This document shows positions 28,093-35,079 of a stretch of 64,000 bases of DNA, one piece after another. Both the position numbers and the translations under genes were made by a program. How positions within the stretch are numbered: the stretch's first letter is position 1; each line of letters opens with the position of its first letter. Source of the stretch: Burkholderiaceae bacterium (GTDB lineage Bacteria; Pseudomonadota; Gammaproteobacteria; Burkholderiales; Burkholderiaceae_C); contig JACKLI010000001.1 in the NCBI GenBank assembly GCA_024235995.1, positions 2,604,001-2,668,000 on the forward strand. Reading direction: 5' to 3'. The notes beneath the pieces were generated by a model, which saw only the letters and a list, made by a program, of their open reading frames with translations, had not been told where the DNA came from and did no database searches.

Positions 28093-29445
28093 ATGACCCA
28101 TCTGATCGCCGGCAAGAGCCTGAACACCTGGCTGCACGAATTTCCGCTGCTGCGCGAGCTACGGGCGCTGAAGGAGCTGAGCTGGTTCAACCCCACCGTG
28201 CAGCCCGCCGCCCAGGCCCTGCCCGGGGTAGGGCTGACGGTGGCCGACATCGACGCCGCGGCCGACCGGCTGCGCCGCTTCGCGCCCTATCTGGCCGAGG
28301 TGTTCCCGGCCACGCGCTCCAGCGGCGGCATCATCGAATCGCCCCTGGTGGCCGTGCCCGCCATGCAGCGGCTGCTGGGGCAGGCCGGCGGCGCCCCCAT
28401 CCCGGGGCAACTGTGGGTCAAGCTCGACAGCGAGCTGCCGGTCAGCGGATCGATCAAGGCGCGCGGCGGCATCTACGAGGTGCTCAAGCACGCCGAGGAC
28501 CTGGCGCTGGCCGCCGGCCTGATCGATCCGCAGGGCGACTACCGGCAGTTCGCCTCGCCGCGCGTGCGCGCGTTTCTCGGCCGCCACAAGGTGGCCGTCG
28601 GCTCCACCGGCAACCTGGGCCTGTCGATCGGCATCATGAGCGCGCAGCTGGGTTTTCAGGCCAGCGTGCACATGTCCAGCGACGCGCGGCCCTGGAAGAA
28701 GGAGCGCCTGCGCGCCCACGGCGTGCGGGTGTTCGAGTACGACAGCGACTATTCGGTGGCCGTGGCCCAGGGCCGCGCCGAGGCGGCGGGCGACCCATCC
28801 ACCTACTTCGTCGACGACGAGAACTCGGTCAGCCTGTTTCTGGGCTACGCGGTGGCTGGCCGGCGCCTGGCCGGGCAGTTGCAGGCGCTGGACGTACGCG
28901 TGGACGCCGATCACCCGCTGCTGGTGTACCTGCCCTGCGGCGTGGGCGGCGGGCCGGGCGGCGTGGCCTTTGGCCTAAAGACGGTGTTTGGCGACCACGT
29001 GCACTGCTTTTTTGCCGAGCCCACGCACGCGCCGTGCATGCTGCTGGGCCTTTACACCGGGCGCCACGACGCATTGAGCGTGCAGGACTTCGGCATCGAC
29101 AACGTCACCGCCGCCGACGGGCTGGCCGTGGGGCGAGCCTCGGGCTTCGTCGGCCGGCGCATGGCGCACCTGATCGACGGCTGCTTCACGGTGGACGACG
29201 ACACGCTGTTTCGCGCCCTCTCGATGCTGCACGACAGCGAGGCGATCGACATCGAGCCGTCGGCGGCGGCGGGCTTCGTGGGCCCGGTCCGGGTGCTGGC
29301 CCACGCGGACGGCTTGCGCCACGCCGGCCTTGACGCGGACCGACTGGCCGGCGCCACCCACATCGCCTGGGCCACCGGCGGCAGCATGGTGCCGCGCGAG
29401 GAGATGGCGGCCTACATCGCCCGGGGCGCTGCGCTGCGCGGGTGA
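28093..29445 (+). CDS. dsdA: D-serine ammonia-lyase
   Basis: A 450-residue PLP enzyme converting D-serine to pyruvate and ammonia. The PLP lysine is Lys122 in SGSIKARGG; the phosphate-binding loop is PCGVGGGPGG. The length equals typical DsdA. The ATG giving MTHLIAGKSL is used instead of a TTG 57 nt upstream. There is no dsdC or dsdX neighbour; it is divergent from ubiU. Confidence 0.94.
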   Translation: MTHLIAGKSLNTWLHEFPLLRELRALKELSWFNPTVQPAAQALPGVGLTVADIDAAADRLRRFAPYLAEVFPATRSSGGIIESPLVAVPAMQRLLGQAGGAPIPGQLWVKLDSELPVSGSIKARGGIYEVLKHAEDLALAAGLIDPQGDYRQFASPRVRAFLGRHKVAVGSTGNLGLSIGIMSAQLGFQASVHMSSDARPWKKERLRAHGVRVFEYDSDYSVAVAQGRAEAAGDPSTYFVDDENSVSLFLGYAVAGRRLAGQLQALDVRVDADHPLLVYLPCGVGGGPGGVAFGLKTVFGDHVHCFFAEPTHAPCMLLGLYTGRHDALSVQDFGIDNVTAADGLAVGRASGFVGRRMAHLIDGCFTVDDDTLFRALSMLHDSEAIDIEPSAAAGFVGPVRVLAHADGLRHAGLDADRLAGATHIAWATGGSMVPREEMAAYIARGAALRG

Positions 29446-29453
29446 GCGGCGTC

Positions 29454-29861
29454 CTAGGCTGCCTGCCAGAGCCCGAAATCGACGTGGCGCCGGGCCGCCT
29501 CGAAATCGCGGTCGGTCGTCAGCAGGGTCAGCTCGTACCGGCGGCACAGCTGGATCAGCAGCGCGTCGATGGTGCCGACCTGCACGCCTTTGCGCCGGCA
29601 GCGGTTGCGCAGGTCGGCGGCGTCGATGTGGTCGCCGCGGTCGGGCTGCAGCAGCGCCAACGCGGCGAAGCGTTCGATCAAGGCATCACGCGCCTTGGGG
29701 CCCGAAAAGCCTTGCAGCAACTCCTGCAGGACCAGCCCCGTGGTGAACACCTGTTGCGCGCCCAACAGGGCGGCGCGCAAGACCGCCACCTGCGGCTCGC
29801 CCTGCTCGGCGTCGCGCCGCAGCGCCAGCGACCAGACGCTGGTGTCCACCAGCAGGCTCAT
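29454..29861 (-). CDS. vapC: VapC-type PIN-domain ribonuclease toxin
   Basis: A 135-residue PIN domain with the acidic active-site set Asp6 (LLVDTSVW), Glu47, Asp99 and Asp117. VapC toxins cut specific RNAs, often initiator tRNA or 23S rRNA loops. The start overlaps the vapB stop by ATGA. Converges on dsdA. Confidence 0.9.
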   Translation of the reverse strand: MSLLVDTSVWSLALRRDAEQGEPQVAVLRAALLGAQQVFTTGLVLQELLQGFSGPKARDALIERFAALALLQPDRGDHIDAADLRNRCRRKGVQVGTIDALLIQLCRRYELTLLTTDRDFEAARRHVDFGLWQAA

Positions 29862-30073
29862 CTCTTTGCGGCCGGCTTGCGGGTGCGCTCGGCCTTGTAG
29901 TCGAACGCATCGTCCCAGAGCAGCGTGCCGAACAGCTCGGCCACGCGCCGCTGCTCGCGCCGGGCGATGAACTCGTGCAAGGCGCGCGTGACGGCCGCCT
30001 TCTTGGACGGCTCGCCACTGACGCGGAAAGCCTGCTCCAGCAGATCGGGATCGAGGGCGAGGTTGGTTGCCAT
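29858..30073 (-). CDS. vapB: VapB-type antitoxin
   Basis: A 71-residue antitoxin of the type II VapB (DUF2191-like) group. The N-terminal strand (MATNLALDPDLLEQAFRVSG) is a ribbon-helix-helix type DNA-binding segment, and the C-terminal tail would wrap VapC. The ATG at 30071-30073 has a perfect AAGGAG SD, so the 16-residue upstream extension is rejected. Autoregulation is likely because an inverted repeat overlaps the SD. Confidence 0.88.
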   Translation of the reverse strand: MATNLALDPDLLEQAFRVSGEPSKKAAVTRALHEFIARREQRRVAELFGTLLWDDAFDYKAERTRKPAAKR

Positions 30074-30090
30074 GTGTAGCTCCTTACACA
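30073..30090 (-). promoter_or_regulatory. vapBC operator: perfect inverted repeat over the SD
   Basis: TGTGTA-N6-TACACA, with the AAGGAG SD in its centre, touches the vapB start codon. Binding of the VapBC complex here would block both the transcription start and the ribosome site. Confidence 0.65.
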
Positions 30091-30092
30091 CA

Positions 30093-30121
30093 AGTCTAGT
30101 CATTCCGACGGCCAACTTCAA
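30093..30121 (-). promoter_or_regulatory. vapBC promoter
   Basis: On the minus strand TTGAAG and TAGACT are 17 nt apart, giving a transcription start near 30086, inside the inverted repeat. Confidence 0.7.
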
Positions 30122-30128
30122 GGACGGT

Positions 30129-31262
30129 TCAGTCCAGCCGCATCAACACCTCATCGGCAATGGCCAGACAACTGGTGAGGCCCGGCGACTCGATGCCCAG
30201 CAGGTTGACCAGGCCCGGCACGCCATGCTCGCGCGGGCCCTGGATGACGAAGTCCGCCGCCGGCTCGCCGGGGCCCGTCAGCTTGGGGCGCATGCCGGCG
30301 TAGCCCGCTTGCAGGGCGCCGTCGGGCAGGCCGGGCCAGTAGCGGCGTACCTCGGCGGCAAACGCGGCGGCGCGCGCGGGGTCGACCTGCAGATCGTCGG
30401 GCGAAGCCACCCACTGCACGTCGGGGCCGAACCGGGCCTGCTCGCCCAGATCCAGCGTGAGGTGCACGCCCAGGCTGGCCGAGTCGCGCTCGACCACGGG
30501 GTAGATCAGGCGCGCAAACGGCGCCCGGCCCGCCAGGGTGAAGTAGCTGCCCCTGGCCCAGCGCGTGGGCAGCGGCGGGCGGCAGGCTGCGGGTAGGCCC
30601 TGCGTGCGGTGCGTGAGCGCGATGGCGCCCAGGCCGGCGGCATTGACCACCTGGCGCGCCGCCAGGGTGGTGTCGCCATCGGCGCCGGCAACTTCAATAA
30701 TGATAGTGCCTTGCGCATGTTTGTCGCGGGCAACAAGGCTTTTTACCTTTGAATGCGTAACCAGCAGGCCGCCCGCGTTCTGCACGTCGCCCAGCAGCGC
30801 CAGCATCAGGCCGTGGCTGTCGATGATGCCGGTGGAGGGCGAATGCAGAGCCGCCTGGCATTGCAGTTGCGGCTCCAGGGCGCGGGCCTGATCGCCGCCC
30901 AGCCATTGCAGGTCGGCCACGCCGTTGGCGGCGGCGCGCGCCTGGATGGCGCGCAGCTCCTGCTCTTGCGCCGCGCTGGCGGCCACGATGAGCTTGCCGC
31001 AGCGCCGGTGGGCGATGCCGCGCTCGGCGCAGTAGGCGTAAAGCAGGTCGCGCCCCTGCACGCACAGCCGCGCCTTGAGCGAGCCGGCCGGGTAGTAGAT
31101 GCCGGCATGGATGACCTCACTGTTGCGCGCGCTGGTCTGGGTGCCGAAGCTGTCCTCGGCCTCCAGCACCAGCACCTCGCGCCCGGCCAGCGCCAGGGCG
31201 CGGGCCACCGCCAGGCCGACGACTCCGGCGCCGACAACGACGCAATCGACTCGTTCGATCAT
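30129..31262 (-). CDS. FAD-dependent oxidoreductase, L-2-hydroxyglutarate oxidase (LhgO)-like
   Basis: A 377-residue DAO-superfamily flavoprotein. The FAD motif GAGVVG (11-16), the TSARNSEVIHAGIYYP block and the C-terminal GIESPGLTSCLAIAD are typical of LhgO-like dehydrogenases that oxidise 2-hydroxy acids. The substrate is not certain. ATG at 31260-31262 is used (a GTG precedes it). An AT-rich in-frame stretch near 30694-30752 may be a dispersed repeat copy. A truncated second copy lies at 34912-35079. Confidence 0.83.
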   Translation of the reverse strand: MIERVDCVVVGAGVVGLAVARALALAGREVLVLEAEDSFGTQTSARNSEVIHAGIYYPAGSLKARLCVQGRDLLYAYCAERGIAHRRCGKLIVAASAAQEQELRAIQARAAANGVADLQWLGGDQARALEPQLQCQAALHSPSTGIIDSHGLMLALLGDVQNAGGLLVTHSKVKSLVARDKHAQGTIIIEVAGADGDTTLAARQVVNAAGLGAIALTHRTQGLPAACRPPLPTRWARGSYFTLAGRAPFARLIYPVVERDSASLGVHLTLDLGEQARFGPDVQWVASPDDLQVDPARAAAFAAEVRRYWPGLPDGALQAGYAGMRPKLTGPGEPAADFVIQGPREHGVPGLVNLLGIESPGLTSCLAIADEVLMRLD

Positions 31263-31369
31263 CACCCCGCCCGTCTTTCGCGCAATTGGTTTGCCCGCCC
31301 CAACACCGGCCCGCGCCCGCGGCCGGCTTTTTTCGGCGCGAACCGTTCAGGAGCTGCAAAATTTTTCGG

Positions 31370-32785
31370 CTATCCGGATTTCTGTGTTGAAGGAGGCTTC
31401 CGGTGATTGAGTGCCTCCGTGTGGAAACCGACGTTGCACAGCCCGCAAATGAGCTGCTGCCGGCGGGTGTTGCCGCGCACCAGAACGACCACGTTCGCCT
31501 TGTCGTCCTTGGTCCGTCCCAGCTCGCAGCCGCAGCTCTGGCACCGGTTGCCCTGTTCCCGCTTCAGGAGCTGCAACTGGGTGGGGTTGGCAGGGTAGAC
31601 GGTCGCCAGCCGCCACGGCTCCAGCGGCCCCTTGCCGTACAGGAGACGGGCGCGCAGCACCTCGAAGGTGTACCCCCGGCCCTGCCGGTTGATGGTCTTG
31701 GCGACCCCGTTCAGCGCCTCGGTGTAGGCGTTGGTGATGGGGTGGTCGAAGTACGCCAGAATCTCCGTCCGCCAGTTCTTCATGGCGGTCGTGAGAGTCT
31801 TGAAGTCCGCCTTCAGGCTGGCTGGGATGGTCCCCGGGAAGGCGTCGAAGGCCGCCACGGCCTGCGCCTTGGGCAGGTCGTAGATGTTGTAGAACGCCTC
31901 TTTCAGCCCGTAGGCGGCGGCCAGCTCGGGCTCGTTGGCCAGCCACATGTCCAGATTGAACCGGCCCTTCTCGGCCAGCTTGGCGTACCGCATGTTCAGC
32001 ATCGCCTTGGACTGGAGCCACAGGCGCCGCTCGCCAGCCTTGCGCTGCTTCTGGAGCCGGATGCGGACCCGCTCCATGCAGTAGTTCGCCATGCGGACGA
32101 CGTGGAACTTGTCGATGACCACCGGTCGGCCAGGGAACATCTGGTGCGACACGTCCCGGTACGGCCGCCACATGTCGATGGCCACGCCCTTGACCCAGTG
32201 CCGGTCCTTGAACCGGTGCAGCCACCCCGCCAAGGTCGCCTTGTCCCGGTCCGGCAGCATGTCGAGGATGCGGCGCTCCCCGATGTCCGTCAGGACGCAG
32301 CGCATCTTCCCGTCGATTTGGGTCTCGTCGATGCCCAGCCAGTCTGGCATCTCCGGCCGGTGGCTGGCCTCCAGTTCGGCCATGTACTCCGCCCCCAGCG
32401 TCCGGACCGTCTTGTCGTCGCACCCCACGTTCTCCGCGATGCGGGTGAAGGTGTCCCGCAGGCTGTGGGCCTTGATGTAGGTGGCGCAGCGCTCCGTCAT
32501 GCGCCGGCCCTCCAAGATGCCGCCCAGCGGCTGCAGGAAGGTCTCCTTGCAGGAGGTGCACCGGTATCGCTGGACCTTCGCCCGCAGCTTGGCCGGCTTC
32601 CCGCGCATCGGAATGTCGACGTAAGTAGTAGCTTTGGTGCCGTGCCGGTAGATGCAGTCGAGGGTGCCGCACTTTGGGCAGGCGGTAGGCATGGGCAGCG
32701 GGTACTCCGCCTCCAGCACGTCCGCCCCGTCCTCCTCGGTGCGACCCAGCACCGTCCAGCCCTTCAGGTCGAGGATGTCCGTCAT
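31370..32785 (-). CDS. ISL3-family transposase with unusual C-terminal zinc-finger/HNH-like tail
   Basis: A 471-residue DDE transposase. An N-terminal zinc finger (Cys36, Cys39 and Cys76, Cys79) precedes a helix-turn-helix region, then catalytic segments with GIDETQ (Asp153), VAIDMWRPY, VVIDKFHVVRMAN (Asp225) and ITNAYTEALNG (Glu356), which are typical ISL3 blocks. Beyond the usual end, residues 410-460 add a CQSCGC...CGLCN pair (Cys415, Cys418, Cys447, Cys450) resembling a degenerate HNH or zinc ribbon. The stop codon lies only 2 bp inside the left end of the element. Confidence 0.87.
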   Translation of the reverse strand: MTDILDLKGWTVLGRTEEDGADVLEAEYPLPMPTACPKCGTLDCIYRHGTKATTYVDIPMRGKPAKLRAKVQRYRCTSCKETFLQPLGGILEGRRMTERCATYIKAHSLRDTFTRIAENVGCDDKTVRTLGAEYMAELEASHRPEMPDWLGIDETQIDGKMRCVLTDIGERRILDMLPDRDKATLAGWLHRFKDRHWVKGVAIDMWRPYRDVSHQMFPGRPVVIDKFHVVRMANYCMERVRIRLQKQRKAGERRLWLQSKAMLNMRYAKLAEKGRFNLDMWLANEPELAAAYGLKEAFYNIYDLPKAQAVAAFDAFPGTIPASLKADFKTLTTAMKNWRTEILAYFDHPITNAYTEALNGVAKTINRQGRGYTFEVLRARLLYGKGPLEPWRLATVYPANPTQLQLLKREQGNRCQSCGCELGRTKDDKANVVVLVRGNTRRQQLICGLCNVGFHTEALNHRKPPSTQKSG

Positions 32786-32809
32786 CCCCGGATTGTCGTG
32801 TGGATGGGG

Positions 32810-33205
32810 TCACCGCTTGTCAATGGCGGCGAGGTACTTGGCTCGGGCGGCGTTGGCTCCCGCTGCGTAGTCGGTATCACCGTCACAGCGGTCGGAAGCG
32901 ATGACAGCCCGGATGCGAGACAGCTCGCGCACCAGCATTTGCTGGGTGAAGGTGGCAATCCACACCGGCACATCGTTCTCCAAGACCGTGCCCTTGATGT
33001 ACTTGGGGAAGGCGGGCTTCTGCCGGACGAGCTGCTCGGCAGCGCCCAACACGTCCTGCCAAGCCGGCAGCGCCGGCCTCTGGGGCGTGTCGATGCCCAT
33101 TGGCGGGTCGCACACCTCCTCTTTGCCATGCTTCGCCATCGTCTGCCGGGCCAGTTTCCTTGCAGCGTCAATCTTGGCCAGCGCGCCCTCGTAATTCTCG
33201 TTCAT
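32810..33205 (-). CDS. Phage-like hypothetical protein, passenger gene of the ISL3-type element
   Basis: A 131-residue protein starting MNENYEGALAKIDAARKLA, mostly helical, mixed charge, with no recognised domain. The ATG overlaps the stop of the 22-codon frame upstream (CTATGA), which fixes this start over a longer frame. The transposase gene starts 24 bp downstream. Function unknown. Confidence 0.6.
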   Translation of the reverse strand: MNENYEGALAKIDAARKLARQTMAKHGKEEVCDPPMGIDTPQRPALPAWQDVLGAAEQLVRQKPAFPKYIKGTVLENDVPVWIATFTQQMLVRELSRIRAVIASDRCDGDTDYAAGANAARAKYLAAIDKR

Positions 33206-33270
33206 AGCAGGAACCTCAGGATGAACCACGCGCAGTACAGGGCTGCGCAGATGAAGAAAAAGGCAGTCAA
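33202..33270 (-). CDS. 22-residue putative membrane peptide
   Basis: A TTG-started frame, MTAFFFICAALYCAWFILRFLL, of which residues 3-20 form one hydrophobic helix. A GAGAAG sequence, which is also the end of the preceding gene, lies at SD distance. It begins 1 bp after that gene's stop and ends overlapping the next ATG. The tight packing on both sides is the main argument that it is real. Confidence 0.5.
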   Translation of the reverse strand: MTAFFFICAALYCAWFILRFLL

Positions 33271-33271
33271 T

Positions 33272-33694
33272 TCACTTCTCTCGGACCAAGACTTGAGCCG
33301 CCCGGAGAACCTCGCGTGCGAAGGTGCTGGGCAGGATATTCCCCGCCGCATCGAACGACCGACCCAAGCAGTCGGCCACATCTTGGTCCGTCAGCCGAGG
33401 CATCCGGTCATCGCATCCGTTCGCGCAGGAGCCCGTCTCGTTGCAGTAGTCTGCGTGCGGACATGGGCCGGTGGTCGCCTCGCCGTGATGCCACAGGAAT
33501 GCGCAGTAGGCCGCCACATCCAGTGGGTCCCCTTTTGCAACGTGCTTCCGCAGTTCCTTGCGACACTCGCCCATCCAGTCGTCAGTCGCCCACCCGTCGG
33601 AGTAGCCGTACTTCTCCTCTGCGGCGGCGAGTTTTTCCTTCAGAGCTGCGGCGAACCGGTCCACAAGGGCGGCGGTCTTAGGATGCAGTTTCAC
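33272..33694 (-). CDS. Phage-type hypothetical protein, passenger gene of the ISL3-type element
   Basis: A 140-residue protein with the block KYGYSDGWATDDWMGECR and, further on, DPLDVAAYCAFLWHHGE. From memory, similar blocks are common in accessory proteins of tailed-phage and prophage genomes. A central Cys-rich segment (CPHADYCNETGSCANGC) may bind zinc. The GTG at 33692-33694 is chosen because an AAAGGA SD precedes it at good spacing. First gene of the element's operon, about 80 bp from the right end. Confidence 0.65.
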   Translation of the reverse strand: MKLHPKTAALVDRFAAALKEKLAAAEEKYGYSDGWATDDWMGECRKELRKHVAKGDPLDVAAYCAFLWHHGEATTGPCPHADYCNETGSCANGCDDRMPRLTDQDVADCLGRSFDAAGNILPSTFAREVLRAAQVLVREK

Positions 33695-33903
33695 TTGGTT
33701 TCCTTTCCACACGAAAATCCGACTCAGGAGGATACTGCATGGTCACCTGTTCCACAAGTTATTCCGGAGAGCCAATTTTTCATGATTCCACAGTAAACGA
33801 GCCCCGTGAAAAAGCGCAAGTCATGACGTCCCGGAATCGGGATATGAAATAATGGTAATAATCAATTGCAAGTTGAAAATTTTCTGGAGGGAGATATCGC
33901 GCC

Positions 33904-34776
33904 ATGACACTTTTTTCATTCTCACCGCGTTGGGCCCGGGCACTGGGTGGCGCGGTGTTGGCCTTGGCCAGCCTCGGCGCCGCCGCGCAGACGCGCTACA
34001 CCCTGTCGGGCACCGATTACGAACTGGTCGCCTGGCCCTCTGCCGCGACCGGAACCGACAGCATTTCCAGCGACCCCTGGTCGTCCGAGTTCGGCGCCGG
34101 CACCATCGCCGTGGGGAGCCCGGGCGGCCTGGAGTCCGCGCCCTCGACGGTCGGCGATTTCTACAGCGCCCCGGTGTACGCCAACGCGGGCTACGGCATC
34201 ACGGGCACCCCTTTGTTCCGGGTCAACAACGGCCAGTCCGAGCCGGACGGCAGCGATATCGTCACCACCTACACCGTCACCGCGGCCCAGTTGCCGAAGG
34301 AGTTGATGCTCTACGTCGGCGGCGAGGCACTGGGCACGGCCAACAGCGGTCTCAAATACGTGCGCTGGGCCTGGGCTTCCGCGCAGCCGGGCACGCGGTT
34401 CGAGGTGCTGGCCCACACGCCCAGCCTGACGGTATCGGGATCGGGCAGCCCGGCCTTGTCCTGGCGCACCTTCGGCAGCGACAACAACGTGGCCATGGCG
34501 CTGGTGCGCATCACCAACCCGGCGGGCATCGGGAACTTCTCGGTCACTTCCAACCGCCTGGATACGGACGGCTCGGAGCGGGTGTACACCAACACCAACC
34601 AGCGGGCCGACTACAACGGCATCGCCATTCTGGTGCCTCGGCCTGCCGCCGTTTCCGTGGCCCAGGCCGTGCCGACGCTCGGAATGGGTGGGCTGGCGCT
34701 GCTTCTGGCCGCCCTGGGGGGTGCTGCGGCATGGGCGATGCGGCGCCAGCCGACCAGCTGGTCACGCTCGCGGTGA
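33904..34776 (+). CDS. IPTL-CTERM-type sorted surface/exopolymer-associated protein
   Basis: A 290-residue exported protein with a signal peptide (cleavage after about residue 28, ASLGAAAQ), a beta-rich secreted domain of unknown function, and a C-terminal VPTLG motif (256-260), a hydrophobic segment and an RR pair. This tripartite tail is typical of IPTL-CTERM/PEP-CTERM sorting signals handled by exosortase-type systems. No sorting enzyme is in the window. A GGAGGGAGA SD lies before the ATG. The AT-rich upstream gap (33782-33903) looks foreign. Confidence 0.75.
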   Translation: MTLFSFSPRWARALGGAVLALASLGAAAQTRYTLSGTDYELVAWPSAATGTDSISSDPWSSEFGAGTIAVGSPGGLESAPSTVGDFYSAPVYANAGYGITGTPLFRVNNGQSEPDGSDIVTTYTVTAAQLPKELMLYVGGEALGTANSGLKYVRWAWASAQPGTRFEVLAHTPSLTVSGSGSPALSWRTFGSDNNVAMALVRITNPAGIGNFSVTSNRLDTDGSERVYTNTNQRADYNGIAILVPRPAAVSVAQAVPTLGMGGLALLLAALGGAAAWAMRRQPTSWSRSR

Positions 34777-34789
34777 GCCGGCACCAGCG

Positions 34790-34871
34790 AAGACGCACAC
34801 CAGCGCGGCGCATACGGCGCAAAGCCGTGGTTCAGCGCTCCCACGCCGTGGCCGGTGACCACCGGCGCGCC
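34790..34871 (-). pseudogene. thiD 3'-end remnant
   Basis: The peptide VTGHGVGALNHGFAPYAP in one minus-strand frame matches the end of the intact ThiD encoded at 36120-36962 (RTGHGVGPLDHGFAPVAA). Only about 27 codons remain. It directly follows the oxidoreductase remnant but in a different frame, so it is a DNA scar rather than a fused gene. Confidence 0.7.
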
Positions 34872-34911
34872 CTTCCGCATGGCTCAGCCACATCGTGGTA
34901 GGGCATGCCGC

Positions 34912-35079
34912 TCCCTGCACGCACAGCCGCGCCTTGAACAAGCCGGCCGGGCAATAGATGCCGGCATGGATGACCTCGCTGTTGCGCGCACTGGTACCTC
35001 GCGCCCGGCCGGCGCCCAGGGCCAGGCCAACGACTCCGGCGCCAATGACGACCGTGTCGACCTGCTCGATGTTGCTCAC
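34912..35079 (-). pseudogene. Truncated LhgO-like oxidoreductase remnant
   Basis: The first 56 codons of a second copy of the gene at 30129-31262 (MSNIEQVDTVVIGAGVVGLA, then TSARNSEVIHAGIYCPAG), lacking about 16 internal codons and everything after LCVQG. Its GTG overlaps the stop of the deacetylase gene (GTGA), so it was once translationally coupled to it. By eye roughly 90 percent of bases match the intact copy over the best 80 bp. Confidence 0.75.

Larger units (their letters stand above)
31360..33781. mobile_element. ISL3-type transposable element with phage-like passenger genes
   Basis: The element body (31368-33773, 2406 bp) is flanked by a perfect 8-bp direct repeat AATTTTTC (31360-31367 and 33774-33781); 8 bp is the usual ISL3-family duplication. 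Its ends are imperfect inverted repeats: GGCTATCCGGA on the left and, inverted, GGCTCTCCGGA on the right (10 of 11), with patchier similarity inward. It holds a transposase and three small genes on the minus strand in one apparent operon. Base composition is less GC-rich than its surroundings. Boundaries are read directly from the sequence. Confidence 0.85.

Noticed and set aside
32810..33712. Complete prophage
   Set aside because: Only small phage-like genes are present; no integrase, structural, lysis or replication genes were seen, and the ends are those of a transposon.
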